Counted from the stretch's first letter, positions 31,146 to 42,852 are shown. The stretch: DNA of 64,000 bases from Heloderma charlesbogerti (GCA_026122225.1 JANEZZ010000305.1:124001-188000), one strand, 5' to 3'. Made by a program: numbers and translations. Notes: generated from the sequence alone by a model not told the origin.

Positions 31146-31245
31146 GATGTTGGGAACTTCCAACTCCCAAATGTCCCTGTCAGCATGGCCAATGATCAAG
31201 AATGCTGGGAGTCAAAGTCCAAAATTTCTGGAGCTCTACTTCCTG
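31146..31245. mobile_element. Fold-back family member, diverged
   Basis: TTCCAACTCCCAAATGTCCC and GAATGCTGGGAGTCAAAGTC retain the inverted core. Confidence 0.5.
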
Positions 31246-31329
31246 CACACCCCTGCTCTAAGGTATACTGCTTTTGAGCATGGAGGATCTATTGAGTTCT
31301 CATGGTTAGTAGCTGTCGGCAGACCTCTC

Positions 31330-31480
31330 TTCCAGTGTTTTGTCCAGAAATCTTTTTTTAAAAGCCACCTGAGCAAATGGCGATCACCAGATCCCCTGAC
31401 AGCAAATTCCACAAGCCATGTATTATGGGTAAAGGAGGACCTCCTTTTATGGATCTACTGACATCCAGTACACTAGGTGA
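31330..31480 (-). repeat. Old CR1-like 3' fragment
   Basis: GGCGATCACCAGATCCCCTG and GCAAATTCCACAAGCCATGT resemble the reversed CR1-like 3' end at 63800-63890. Confidence 0.45.
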
Positions 31481-32662
31481 CCTCAGGTACCCCGCAGAGG
31501 GATGGCTTCTAGCACTCTGAGGGCCTTGTGCAGCTATTCCATCTTCTTAGCAGATTTTTTCTAGAAAGAAAAACACGCAGAAGAAGTGGTAGGAAATACA
31601 GGAGTGCAACAAATTGAAGATGATAACATCTGCACCTCCTGTCAAATTCCATGAATGCTGCAGGGCAATTTGCACATTAAAAGTTTCATCTGGAAGCCCC
31701 CTAATTGCGTGCAGGGACCTCTAGCACACTTACTGGGAAATAAAACCCCTTAAGTCAGGCATCTCCAAACTTTGGGGATGGGTGGGCACATGGAATTTTG
31801 AGAGGGTGTTGTGGGCACCTTCATGAAATGGCTGCCATGGCAGGGGACTTGCCCATTCATAAAATGGCTACCATGATGGGCATGGCCAGTCAGAAAATAC
31901 CCATTTCCCCGAAGGCAAACTGGTGAGACTAAAAGAAAAGTAACATGCCCAAGAACCTCGGTCCAAGGCAGAGTCTGAGCTCTTTGCGGTCTGAGCTCCA
32001 AAACGACAAAACCACTCTTTGAACCCAAATAAAGGTGGTGCTGGAGGAACTCTTTGCTTTGGGGCATGCTAACCTCCCAGTTTTAATTCGTGAAAATCTT
32101 AAAGAATAAAATAAAAATCAGGAGGGCAGGGAGCTTGGCGGCCACCAAGAGAGGTGTCCGTGGGTATGTTAGTGCCTTAAACCCATTTGGACCTGTCGTA
32201 CACATTCCCACAACCAGCCACACTGAGCTGACTGTGGCAAAAACATGGGAAGATTCCACGTATCTTTTGAGGGCTGGCTTCCTTTAAAAGTAGTCATCCC
32301 CCCGCCCCATCCATCGTCAGTCTCACAAGGGGGAGAAGTGGAACAGGGGAGGCCAGAGGGTCTTTGCTCCTCACTCTGCCCCTGGGATCTTCATTTGCTG
32401 AAAGAAAGCCAACTTGTTTTTCCTTCCCTTGCCTGGTGTTTTTCTAAGGCCTGCCAAATTGGATTCCCCAAAGGACAGAGGCTGATAAGGGAGCGATGGC
32501 TGAAGTGACAGCTGCTGAGATTCATTCCTCCTCTCTGGGATCTGTCGTTGCTATGGGGGCTGAGCGATGCCCTTGTAAGGTGGGCCAAGGATGGAGCGGC
32601 TCATTTAGGCAATTGTGCTCAGCGCCAAGAGGGAAAACCATTCTTCATAGGGTGCATGGGTG
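31481..32662. other. Unassigned sequence
   Basis: Holds an unnamed candidate repeat at about 31758-31930 (AGGCATCTCCAAACTTTGGG, then GGCTGCCATGGCAGGGGACT). No gene signal. Confidence 0.3.
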
Positions 32663-32802
32663 GGTTAGCTCAGCCTTCCCCATCCTGGTGCCCTCCAATT
32701 ACTGCAACCCCCATCATTCCAACAGCCATGCTGTCTGGGAATGATGGGAGTTGCAGTCCAACACATCTGGAAGGCACTAGGGCAGGGAAGGCTGGGATAG
32801 AT
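32663..32802. mobile_element. Fold-back element with ZNF143-like arms and 8-bp duplication
   Basis: Body 32671-32794: CAGCCTTCCCCATCCTGGTG on the left; ATGATGGGAGTTGCAGTCCA and GGGCAGGGAAGGCTG on the right. Flanks GGTTAGCT and GGATAGAT match at 6 of 8 positions, which with CAG...CTG ends fits hAT. Confidence 0.82.
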
Positions 32803-33046
32803 CCTTGCATGTCGCCAGTAGTCCATTGAGGCCTCATTCGCTCTGCAAACCCATGTCTGGCCTGTACGCCTTCAGATTGCAGATGGGAGCTCCTATGATT
32901 AATTGCCCTCCATGCCGTTATTTTTTAAAACCTGTGCATAGAAAATGTACGTGTCAAGGAGAAGCGGTCTAGGCAAGTTTTCTTTGTGACAGGCGAGGTT
33001 TCTATGTGTAGGGATTATGTGTTGTCTTGTCTTGTATAGAAGGACA

Positions 33047-33185
33047 TTAAGGGTGCCATCCTATGCCCAGTTAGATTTTTTTTAAAGGCCTACAACTCCC
33101 AGCATGACCCAGCCGGCATGGCTTGCTGGGGCATGCTGGGAGTTGTAGTCTTTCCTGTCTAAACATGCATAGGATTGCGCCTTTA
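33047..33185. mobile_element. AATCCTATGCATG palindromic element
   Basis: CTACAACTCCCAGCATGACC on the left arm and GCATGCTGGGAGTTGTAGTC on the right, with outer GTGCCATCCTATGC and GCATAGGATTGCGC. Confidence 0.85.
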
Positions 33186-33374
33186 GTCATGAGAGCTCCC
33201 ACCTGTGGTCCAAAGTGGTCAGCCCAAATTCACATGTGCCCCCATGGGTCCTTGTGGGCTGATACGGTTGAAGGACTTTATTATTATGCCCCTATTTCTG
33301 TTGCTCTGCCCTGCAGTCATGTTCATGCTTTTGTGCCACTGTTTCATACTGACTGTTTAAAGATTGATTGAAGG

Positions 33375-33597
33375 TACAATTCTATACACCCACCTTCTCC
33401 AACCCAGTGCCCTTCAGATGTGTTGGACTGCAATGCTTACCATTCCGAGTCAGCATCATGCTGGCTGGGAAAGATGGGAGTTGGAGTCCCAACACATCTG
33501 GAGGGCACCAGGTTGGGGAAGGCTGCTGTACACACTTACCTGGGAGAAAATCTCACTGAATGAGACTTACTTCTGAGTAGACATGTATAGGATTACA
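33375..33597. mobile_element. Small TATAGGATT-ended element split by a fold-back element
   Basis: The host element keeps ACAATTCTATACAC (33376-33389) and, beyond the insertion, TACACACTTACCTGGGAG through GTATAGGATTACACTG (33529-33600). The inserted fold-back is 33391-33525. Confidence 0.55.
33391..33525. mobile_element. Fold-back element with ZNF143-like arms, nested
   Basis: Arms CCCAGTGCCCTTCAGATGTG/CACATCTGGAGGGCACCAGG; TGGGAGTTGGAGTCCC on the right. Inserted into an older palindromic element. Confidence 0.78.
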
Positions 33598-33660
33598 CTG
33601 TAAATATGTTTTCTGAGCCATCCTTGAGAGGCCATCCAGGCCAAAAGGAGAGATAGACAT

Positions 33661-33701
33661 TGGATGGATGGATGGATGGATGGATGGATGGATGGATGGA
33701 T
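33661..33701. repeat. (GGAT)n microsatellite
   Basis: About ten uninterrupted GGAT units; likely length-variable. Confidence 0.95.
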
Positions 33702-34225
33702 AATATTCTGTCTGTATTCCATACAGACATTCCCTTTAATGCTATGAATTTGTGCCCATTCTTGCTGCTGGCTTAGCGTTGCCAACTTTTTAACCAGCCT
33801 TTGCTCCTGTGCCTTTAACAGCAGTGTATTGTGCAGACACAATACTTTTCTCCACGCAGGAAAAGGCTTCACCCACTCAGTTTTTCAGGTCAAGCTGCAG
33901 TTGAAGACACAAGAGCAGGCTAGGCTGTTTGTTTGTTTTTCTGTGGTCATTTGGCAACTCTGGGCTGTCTCGGCGTTGCCTTTGTTGGACACAGGATGTG
34001 TAGCCAGGCTCAAAGTCAGCGGAGGTTGGGGCTATACTTGTTAATAAACAGTGGGTTACAAATTGGGTCTGGGGGCCATGGGAGGTGGGGGCAGCCCTGG
34101 GGTCACCTCAGAGACAATTCCTGGAAGGACTAGTTTATTTACAGAAGATAAGCAGAAGGGTTCTTCCACCCAGCCATCCCAGAGAGGTCGTGAGTTTCTC
34201 AGAAGCTGGCAAGAAGTTCTGAAGG
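33702..34225. other. Unassigned sequence
   Basis: Nothing recognised. Confidence 0.3.
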
Positions 34226-34361
34226 AAACCTTCCCCAACCTGGTGCCCTCTGGCTCTTTTGGACTACAGCTCCCATCAGCCCCAGCCCATGTGGCTAGTG
34301 GACAAGGAAGATGGGAGTTGTAGTCCAAAACATCTGGAGGGCGCCATGTTGAGGAAGGCTG
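34226..34361. mobile_element. Fold-back element with ZNF143-like arms
   Basis: ACCTTCCCCAACCTGGTGCC on the left, TGGGAGTTGTAGTCCAAAAC and GTTGAGGAAGGCTG on the right; arms of about 50 bp around CCCAGCCCATGTGGCTAGTG. Confidence 0.85.
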
Positions 34362-35103
34362 ATTTAAGGGAATGGTGATTGCAAGCTTTCACTGGCTTTC
34401 ACTGGCCTCATTTGACCAGAACAGCGGCAAATCATGGGTTGATTAACTTCTGATTTGCTGCTGTGCATGCTGATGCCATTTTGAATATGCAACCTCCAAT
34501 CAGCCCCATCAGAGGTTGCTCCATAACGTCCAAACCTGGACACTATGGGTTAATCGTGGGTTAAAGAACCCACAGTTAACCTAACAACTAATTGTCTTTA
34601 ACCCACTAGCCATTACATGTGAACTTCCTACAATCTGCCAGAGAGTTAAAAGAAGAAACGATGGCCCTTGCTCAGCCTGTTCCTAGCTCTTTGGCGCTTC
34701 TCTGGCTCTAAAGGGGACCTGGACTGCTCCTGGATCTTGAACAGACATCTGATCTGCCGAAATCAGTGGATGAAGCTTACCCTCCACCACTCCGGCAAGG
34801 GGTTCAACATGATTGCTTGCTCTGTGCTGCCAATCAAGCGACTGTTAAAGGCATAGCTGCAGGGGTCAGTTTCAAAGTTGGCAACCCTAACCAGAAAGAT
34901 TGGATAGGCTGCTAGTGATTCTGTTATTTGCTTTAGGGGAAAAAAGCTTTGATATCTACTGTATAAAGCTGGAGTGGGGTAGGGAGGTTTACACCCTTCA
35001 GAGTGCTAAATACAATTCTAACAAATAGTACATTTTTTCAATTATAGTAAAAAAAAAAAAATGCAATTTTTCAAGCTTCTATTATGGCTTGTAGTTGCAG
35101 AGC
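34362..35103. other. Unassigned sequence
   Basis: No gene or named repeat. A local palindrome-rich stretch (GGTTAATCGTGGGTTAAAGA, about 34545-34600) is visible. Confidence 0.3.
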
Positions 35104-35179
35104 AGATTTCCCAAACCTGGTGCCTTTGAACACATCTGGGGTCCAACACATCTGGAGGGTGCCGGGTTGGGGAAGGCTG
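35104..35179. mobile_element. Fold-back family member, internally deleted
   Basis: CCCAAACCTGGTGCC and CCAACACATCTGGAGGGTGC, ending GGTTGGGGAAGGCTG; the loop with the two motif cores is gone. Confidence 0.65.
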
Positions 35180-35330
35180 TTCTGCAAAGAGGGGGCTGTT
35201 AACATTTGCTGCTGACTGCAGTGTGAGGCGTGAGAGCAATTAAAGCAGGACAAGGAAAGGTAGTAACAGTCACAAAATGGCATGGGCAGAACACAACCAG
35301 CCCAGACTGCTCCTCCAGAAGTTAGTTTAT

Positions 35331-35443
35331 TTAGGGCACAATCCTATGCGTGTTTAGACAGAAAAAAAGTCCTACAACTCCCATAGCATAGCTGGGAGTT
35401 GTAGGACTTTTTCTGCCTAAATATGCATAGGATTGCACTCTTA
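35331..35443. mobile_element. AATCCTATGCATG palindromic element
   Basis: TTAGGGCACAATCCTATGCG on the left and ATGCATAGGATTGCACTC on the right; arms of about 50 bp with GTCCTACAACTCCCATAGCA. Nearly perfect hairpin of 113 bp. Confidence 0.88.
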
Positions 35444-36725
35444 AAATATTTTTATCCTGCTCCTCAGCCAGAAAGGCTCAGCAGCTTACATGCAATCAGT
35501 AAAAGAAGACAGTCCCTGCCCGCAGGCTTACAATCGGAAAAAGACACGACACACAAGGAAAAAAGGATAAGAAGGGAAGAGGAAACAATTAAGCACTCTT
35601 TCAGTTGGGCTGGTGGGATGACCTTGCGCTCCCCCTTACCTCCCTCCGTACAGCTTGCTGGTATGGCTGCTGCTGGTGACTGTTGAGGGATGAGGCGCCT
35701 TCATGAGGTGGTCTTTCATCAGAGCTGGTGGAATGGCCCCGCTTCCCCCTCCCCAAATCTGCTGATTAAGCTTTTCCTAGGTACAGAGATAAGAATCTGC
35801 TAATGTCTGAAGAAATACATAAGAGCATGTTGTCAACCCCGCAAATGTAATAAGAACTGTATTCAGTAATTGTTCCAAAAACAGATGGTGTGGGGAAACT
35901 CTTGGCTCTTGTTGCATTATCATATATACTAATAGTAAATGCAATTTTAAGTGTGTGGACCCTTATCAGGTTAGAAACGCTTAGAAAAAAGGCAAGTAAG
36001 GGGAGACATGCAGGCCCATAGCTGGGGAGGGACTGCTCCCCAAATTTTTCTCTACCCCCTACATTTTTTTTTTACAAATAATTAAATTTATTATGGAAAT
36101 TTTAGAAAACCAGCAGGAAAGGTTATGTTTTTCTTCTTAAAGGTACAGATGCTATTATTTTGGGGCAATGCCATGGTGGAATCTGCCCACAGAATCGTAA
36201 TAGTACGTGTGATTGAGGCTGTACCTGAGATGAAGGAATATTTTGACTTCTGCAAAGAGTTGTACATATTTTTAAGAAGGGGTTGTTGCCCAGATTTATA
36301 AAGGAAGCTCTTTAAAACAACCGTTGGTTCAGTGATGGACTGGACACCTGGATTCAGTTATGGTTATACATTCAGATGAAGAATTCATTCTTTCCACACT
36401 CAAATTAATCTGTGCATCTTCCCCATATGAACATTTTTCTCATCTAAAAAATGAGCTATTGGATTGCTCAATCAGATCACTAGTCTGTCTTTCCTCTTTC
36501 TTACTGAAATTATGCCAGAAGTACTGGGATGACCTAAACCTGCAACATCACTACTGCAGCAGAAGGATCTGGATATCGAGGCAGCATCGAAACTTAATGC
36601 ATTGGGAGGAAGTTGCAAGAAATGTAAAATTATACTGTTTTCAGCACCACTTTTAAAGAAGCCAAGAAACCATGTGAATCTGCTGGTCTTGAAGCACCAT
36701 CAAAACGTCTTCATAAACTCCCTTG
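35444..36725. other. Unassigned sequence
   Basis: AT-rich. An open frame at 36360-36656 has no recognisable domain or splice support and is not called. Confidence 0.3.
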
Positions 36726-37110
36726 GACTTCAGGAAAGCTGATTTTAATAAACTCAGAGCACTGTTAAGTAGGAATCTGTGGTAGGAAAACCCAACGGGA
36801 GGAGGAGTTCAAGAGGTGGGGGGAGAGCTTATCAAATTTGCAGATGAAACAAACGGGTGGGATAGCTAATACCTTAGAAGACAGAAACAAAATTCAAAAT
36901 TATCTTGATAGGTTAGAAGGTTGGGCAGAAAATAACAATGAAATTTAACAGAGACAAGTGCAAAGTCATTTAGGAAAAAATAAAATGCACAGGTATAATA
37001 TGGGAGATACGTGGCTTGGCAATAGCACATGCAAAAAGAGTCTTGGAGTTGTAGTTGATCACAAGCAGAATATGAGTCAACAGTTTGATGCGGCTGCAAA
37101 AAAGGCAAAT

Positions 37111-38720
37111 GCAATTTTGTTGTTCAGTCGTTCAGTCGTGTTCGACTCTTCGTGACCCCATGGACCATAGCACGCCAGGCCTTCCTGTCCTGCGCTCTCT
37201 CCCGGAGCGTGCTCAAGTTCATATTCATTGCATTGGTGATGCTATCTAGCCATCTCATCGTCTGCCGTCCCCTTCTCCTTTTGCCTTCAGTCTTTCCCAG
37301 CATCAGGGTCTTTTCCAGAGAGTTTTCTCTTCGCATTAGGTGGCCAAAATATTGGAGCTTCAGCTTCAGTATCTGTCCTTCCAATGAGCACTCAGGGTTG
37401 ATTTCCTTTAGGATTGACTGATTTGACCTCCTTGCAGTCCAGGCGACTCGTAAGAGTCTTCTCCAGCACCACAGTTCGAAAGCATAAATTCTTCGGCGCT
37501 CAGCCTTCCTTATAGTCCAGCTCGCACAGCCATACATTACTACTGGGAAAACCATAGCTTTAATTAGACGGACCTTTGTCAGCAAGGTGATGTCTCTGCT
37601 TCTTACTATGCTGTCTAGGTTTGCCATAGCTTTCCTCCCAAGGAGCAAGCGTCTTTTAATTTCATGGCTACAGTCACCGTCTGCGGTGATCTTGGAGCCC
37701 AAGAAAGTAAAATCTGTCACTGCTTCCATTTCTTCCCCTTCTATATGCCAGGAAGTTATAGGGCCAGATGCCATGATCTTCTTTTTTTAATGTTGAGTTT
37801 CAAACCAGCTTTTGCACTCTCCTCTTTCACCCTCAACAAGAGGCTCTTGAGATCCTCTTCGCTTTCTGCCATTAGGGTGGTATCGTCTGCATATCGGAGG
37901 TTGTTGATAATTCTCCCAGCAATCTTAATTCCGACCTCTGATTCATCCAACCCGGCATTTCTCATGATGTACTCTGCATATAAGTTAAATAAGCAGTGTG
38001 ACAATATGCAGCCTTGTCGTACTCCTTTCCCAATTTGGAACCACTCGGTTGTTCCATGTCTGGTTCTGACTGTTGCTTCTTGACCCTCGTACAGGTTTCT
38101 CAGGAGACAGGTAAGGTGGTCTGGTACTCCCATCACTTTAAGAATTTGCCACAGTTTGTTGTGATCCACACAATCAAAGGCTTTAGCGTAGTCAATGAAG
38201 CAGAAATAGACATTTTTCTGGAATTCTCTTGCTTTCTCCATGATGCAGCGAATGTTGGCGATTTGATCTCTAGTTCCTCTGCCTCTTCGAAACCCCGCTT
38301 GTACTTCCAGTAGTTCTCGGTTCGCATACTGCTGAAGCCTAGCTTGTAGGATTTTGAGCATCACCTTGCTGGCATGTGAAATGAGCGCAATTGTGTGGTA
38401 GTTTGAACACTCTTTGGCGTTGCCCTTCTTTGGAATTGGAATGTAAACTGACCTTTTCCAGTCTTGCGGTCATTGTTGAGTGTTCCAAATTTGATGGCAT
38501 ATTGAATGCAGCACTTTAACAGCATCATCTTTTAGGATTTTAAATAGCTCAGCTGGAATACTGTCATCTCTGCTAGCTTTGTTGTTACTAATGCTTCCTA
38601 AGGCCCACTTGACTTCACTCTTGAGGATGTCCGGCTCAAGTTCAGTGACCGCACTATCATGGCTATCAGGGACATTAAGATCTTTCCTGTATAGTTCTTC
38701 TGTGTATTCTTAGCAATTTT
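37111..38720 (-). mobile_element. RTE-BovB LINE, 5'-truncated, 1.6 kb, little decayed
   Basis: Body 37119-38712, flanked by GCAATTTT (37111-37118 and 38713-38720). On the - strand it encodes the reverse transcriptase and C-terminal parts of ORF2, then the BovB 3' tail (GTTGTTCAGTCG reversed). Its 3' 470 bp match the copy at 700-1196 with only scattered differences. It interrupts a CR1, so it is the younger of the two. Confidence 0.93.
37124..38710 (-). pseudogene. BovB ORF2 reverse transcriptase (partial, two breaks)
   Basis: From 38364 the frame encodes QAGFRRGRGTRDQIANIRCI, YAKAFDCVDHNKLWQILK, KGVRQGCILSHCLFNLYAEY and the catalytic RYADDTTL (YADD at residues 158-161 of that piece). A frame change occurs at a T7 run (about 37780-37788); the second frame, 37774-37124, carries EGEEMEAVTDFTFLGSKI through KSRTRLND and the natural stop. 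Upstream of 38364 the frame continues (DWKRSVYIPIPKKGNAKECS) but has a TGA near 38474. The endonuclease is absent by truncation. Confidence 0.9.
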
Positions 38721-39065
38721 AGGCTGCATCAATTTAGTTTCAGAATAATGGGAACCGATAATTCCACCCTAATCTGCACCGGTAAGAGCTCAGTTGAACA
38801 TCAGGAAAAACTTCCGAGCAATCAGGCAATGGAACCAACTGCCCAGGGAGGTGGTGTACTCTCTGTCCCTGGAGGTATTCAAGCAAAGAATGGGCAGCTA
38901 TCTGTCATGGATGCTTTAAACTGGATTCCTGCACTGAGCAGGGGGTTGGATTTGATGGCCCAAATAGCCCCTTCCAACTCTGTGATTCTAAGGATACTCC
39001 TGTTGTCGCTTATTCCTGATGTTCTGCTTGTGGGTTATTCTTGGGGTTTTTTTAACCTTCTTGTT

Positions 39066-39446
39066 AATCGGCAGCATCCCATGAAGCTGATTGGTGGGAG
39101 ATTCAGGACAGATAAAAGGAAGGACTTCTTCATACAGCACATAGTCAAACTGGAATTCACGACCACAAGATGTGGTGATGGCCACCAATTTGGATGGCTT
39201 TAAAAGGGAGTTAGATGAATTCCTGGAGGAGAAGGCTATTGATGGCTACTAGACCTGATGGCTCTATGCTACCTCCAGGATCAGAGGCAGTATGCCTATG
39301 TACACCAGTTGCTGGGGAACATGGGCAGGAGGGTGCTGTTGCACTCATGTCCTGCTTGTGGGTTCCCAGTCAACTGGTTGGCCACTGTGTGAACAGAATG
39401 CTGGACTAGATGGGCCCTTGGTCTGATCCAGCAGGGCTCTTCCTAT
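39066..39446 (+). mobile_element. CR1-like LINE 3' end (GGCTCTT-tail subfamily)
   Basis: CCATGAAGCTGATTGGTGGG, GATGGCCACCAATTTGGATG, CTATTGATGGCTACTAGACC and GGTCTGATCCAGCAGGGCTC then TTCCTATGTGATC. The most complete copy of this 3' end in the window. Confidence 0.8.
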
Positions 39447-39844
39447 GTGATCAAAATGGCACCGTCCATGCACCATGAGGTTTGCAGAAGTCTGAAAAGA
39501 AAAAAGAAAAGAAAAGAAGACACCCCAGACCAGCTCAATAAGGAATGTGCATGCTCAGTGGACCTGGAATGTTGACCGGCTGAGGGGGGTGGTGACAAAA
39601 AACAGAAGGTGGAGAATGGGATGGCCGGCTGGAATCCTGACTAGGAGCACCTGGCACTGCAATATTTAGTTGCAGGTCCCCCGTCTCTCTACTATTTTTT
39701 AAAATTACATTTCTGTGCTGCCATTCTTCCATGACAGAATTGAAGACATCATCCATACAGACGCCAGGTGGGCTTCAGTTCAGACGCTAACCACACCCAG
39801 AACTGGCTGCTTGTTGTGGAATCTCCATGGCTCAGTCATTCACT

Positions 39845-39871
39845 GGGGGCGGGGCGGGGCGGGGCGGGGGG
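39845..39871 (+). repeat. GGGGC tandem, possible G-quadruplex
   Basis: Four GGGGC units followed by a longer G run; enough closely spaced G-tracts to allow a four-stranded structure on the + strand. Confidence 0.75.
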
Positions 39872-40530
39872 TGTTGACATATCATCCATCTGTAATCCTC
39901 CCATCTTTTCCTAGTGCTGCTTCCATCTTTTTTCTTACCAGAGAAAGTACAGTGTTCTTTGAGAAGGGCAGAAGAGGAACACACTCTCCATGAAAACAGC
40001 AAAGAATGTTGTGGCGTTTTAAGGGCGCGACCCCATCGGAATGCATGCCAGCCTCCAGACTGGGGGGCTGACGGGCATTCCCTGCAGAGTGGGAGGAACG
40101 CCATGGGGATCTTCGCCTTTGCACCCCTCCCACTCTGCATTTTTGCTATACGGGCGTTTTTGCCTGAGTGGCTGGAGCTCTGCGTAGGGGGAGGGAAGGA
40201 GGCTGGGGAGGCTGGAGGATTCTTCGCAAGCTGACCTCCCCATTCCTTGCCCCATCCCCCCACCCACAGAACCACCCCCTTTTCCTCCTCTCCAAGGTCA
40301 CTTTTGGGACCTCGAAAAGGCAGCTGGCAGGGGCCTGTCTGCGCCAACAGGGACGGGGCGAGGGCAGGAAGCTCGGACTCCTGGGTCCATGGTCGAAGCA
40401 CTGTCTCCAACCTCAAATCCAGGAATCCAAACTGACGCTGTCCAGGGGCCATAGGATTGCTCTCTAACGAATTTATTCCGGCATTAGCTTTCATGAAGAC
40501 CACCCACTTCATCAGCTTGCATCCTTTGCA
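39872..40530. other. Unassigned sequence
   Basis: An inverted pair around 40020-40140 (GGAATGCATGCCAGCC..., TGCAGAGTGGGAGGAACGCC against CACCCCTCCCACTCTGCATT) may be a diverged palindromic element. No gene. Confidence 0.3.
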
Positions 40531-40534
40531 AGCC

Positions 40535-40643
40535 CTGCCCCATTTGCCTTTGGCCCCGCTCACCACAGGAATGTGGCCCCCGAGAGCTTCGCTGAAATTA
40601 AAATCGGTCCTTGGGCTGCAAGAGGTTCAACACCCGTGCTGTC
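40535..40643 (+). repeat. CAGGGGTG-family element, right-end fragment
   Basis: GGAATGTGGCCCCCGAGAGC and TTGGGCTGCAAGAGGTTCAA, ending CACCCGTGC, match the right end of 13286. Confidence 0.55.
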
Positions 40644-40787
40644 AAGGCTGCTCTGTCTGAGATTTGGCAAGCATGATCTCTCCAGAAAGGGCAACTATGG
40701 CTGCAAATTTGTCCAATTATGATTTTTAAAGTAAATAATGTTATAGCCATTTGTTGATTTCCCTGTTATACTCAATGGAGAGATGAA

Positions 40788-40915
40788 TCATAGAATCATA
40801 GAATACTAGGGTTGGAAGGGACCTACAAGACCATCGAGTCCAAACCCCTGCTCCAAGTCAGAGCATCCCTGACAGATGGCTGTCCAGCCTCATCTTGAAT
40901 GCCTCCAGCATGCTT
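40788..40915 (-). mobile_element. CR1 LINE 3' end
   Basis: ATCATAGAATCATAGAATAC then GGTTGGAAGGGACCTACAAG and CATCCCTGACAGATGGCTGT; only the last ~125 bp of the element. Confidence 0.88.
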
Positions 40916-42230
40916 TATGTTCTCTGCAGTGAGGTTCTGATTCAGACCTGAGGTGAAGCCGGCATACTCCAAAGCGACCTGAGCCAAATGACCCACTTTC
41001 CGAAGCAGGAACCAAACTGAATTTCTTCAGTGCACATGCCTACTAATAATCCCCCATGTGCAACAAATTTCAAACAAAACAGAGGAAAAAACACTGTAAG
41101 TAATGTGAAAACACAGGCATGGCAAAGATCCAGTAGTTGTAACAATCAGCCATTGCACAATAAAAGCCATGAAGAAATCTTGGGGTGAAAATGTGGACTG
41201 CATTTTTGTGTGGAATGACTGTGAGCTCTGCCGGTTCTGGAACTCAGAACAAATCCCTGGGCTCAGAAACCTTTAATTCTAAGTGTGTGTCTCCTGCACC
41301 ATGCTCCTGTTGGTGGGTCTTGAGCTTCCAGTGAAAGCCAAAGTAGACCCCCCAAGTCTGCCCACCCCTGGGTTAGGGGCCATGTCAGGCCCCAGGCTCA
41401 GGTTGAACATGAAGGGCGGTGGGATGTTGTCTGAGCATGCTAGTGGCCAAACCAAAACAGTTGATTTGCTGTATGCTAACAGCCCACCAATTCTTTCAGG
41501 GTGCAATACAGGGTGCAATAGGATTGCTCTGTCAGGTTTGGTTGCCCTGCCTATAAAGTGGGGGTAATAGTGAGCTGCCCAAGGGGGGTCGTAGTGTGCA
41601 CAAGGCAGAGCAACACATTTATAATTGTGGGCTGCAAAATAAAGGTACATTATTTCATTTCCCATCTCCACCAGTGACTTGGGCCCTGTGCTTCCCCAGG
41701 CACCATTCTTCAACCTAGTTTCCCTGCTCTGCATGGCAGCATTAAGCTCCCTCATTTTCTTGGGATCTCCGGAATGAGAGGAGACGTGCCAAGTCCCTCT
41801 CCCTGTAGGCACAGGAGGCTCCCAAACAACCAGCCTTAGACTGCAAAAAGAGGCCAGGTGGATGGAGAGGCGGCAGGCTGGAGGTCAGAGATTCCTGGCA
41901 TTCCCGTATGATGGTCTGACTCTTGCATTGAGATGTGTGCAAGAATGCGCACACACATTCCTTCAGCAATGCGGAAGCACCGGTGTGTGAGCGTGGGGTA
42001 GATCCTTTTTAAATGTTTCCACAATGTTTTAAAATACTGTCCCTTGCTCTCCACTTCTCCCAGTGGTTGGGTTGAGTGGTAGCGTTCTTTCCCTTGTGAA
42101 AAGAGTATTTGGGACATCTGGCAGTTTTGTGCTGTCTTTTGATTTACACCTATATAAGAGGAACATGGTGGAGCAAGCAGACCCTCTGAAAGACAGTCCA
42201 TAATCTATCTGAAATTATTTTTAAGCTGCC
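40916..42230. other. Unassigned sequence
   Basis: No exon-like or named-repeat sequence recognised. Confidence 0.3.
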
Positions 42231-42600
42231 TTTAAGGGTGGAACCCTCTCAAGGTGGCATACAAGATAAAAACCACACAAAGTGGATGAGATAAAATAAT
42301 ATCCATAACAGCATGTTTCAATGAGATCCATAAAAATAGGGATTACCCATTAAAATCAATACAAACAAACTTACCAATAAAAACCAACAGCCCAGACTTA
42401 AGGAAAGGCCAGAGAAAACAGGAGGGTCTCCAGTGCTTTCCTGACGACCTGCAAAGAAGGGCCTGATGAACCCCTGATGGAAGTTGATTCCAGAGAGGTG
42501 CGGGGCCACCCCTGACAAGGCCCTCTGCCTTGAACTTACCAGCCTAACCACCCTTGATGGCGGGCAGGTGAGAAGGGTAAGGTAGTACCAGATCCCCCAA
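42231..42600. repeat. Old LINE (L2-like) 3' fragment
   Basis: CAAGGTGGCATACAAGATAA, CAGTGCTTTCCTGACGACCT, GATTCCAGAGAGGTGCGGGG and AAGGCCCTCTGCC form the order typical of an old, widespread vertebrate LINE 3' region. Confidence 0.55.
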
Positions 42601-42852
42601 AAGTAAATAGCATACAGCTTTCCCCACAACTATAAAAATAAAATAAACTTTTGTATCCTTTGCTGGCTACATTTCAAATTGTCCCAAAAGGTTTCTCTCC
42701 AGCACCCACCCAAGCAGGTGGATTGTGTCTAATTGCTAGCAGCCACCAGCCACCAAAAGCCAGTAAATAAAATTTAGCAATTAATTGTACAAATCCCTTT
42801 ACTTGATGTTACAGTACTGTGGAACAGGCAGTGCTGGCAACATGGTGGCCGG

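Larger units (their letters stand above)
36726..38990 (+). mobile_element. CR1 LINE remnant interrupted by BovB
   Basis: Left half 36726-37118 keeps a deleted form of the reverse transcriptase region (GACTTCAGGAAAGCTGATTT; TTTGCAGATGAAACAAACGG; AGATACGTGGCTTGGCAATA). Right half from 38713 resumes at AGGCTGCATCAATTTAG and runs, with losses, to the CR1 3' end (GGGGGTTGGATTTGATGGCC, CCCCTTCCAACTCTGTGATT). Coding capacity is lost. Confidence 0.85.

Noticed and set aside
36360..36656. 98-codon open frame
   Set aside because: No homology recognised, no splice context, and it borders a LINE remnant; not enough to call a gene or pseudogene.
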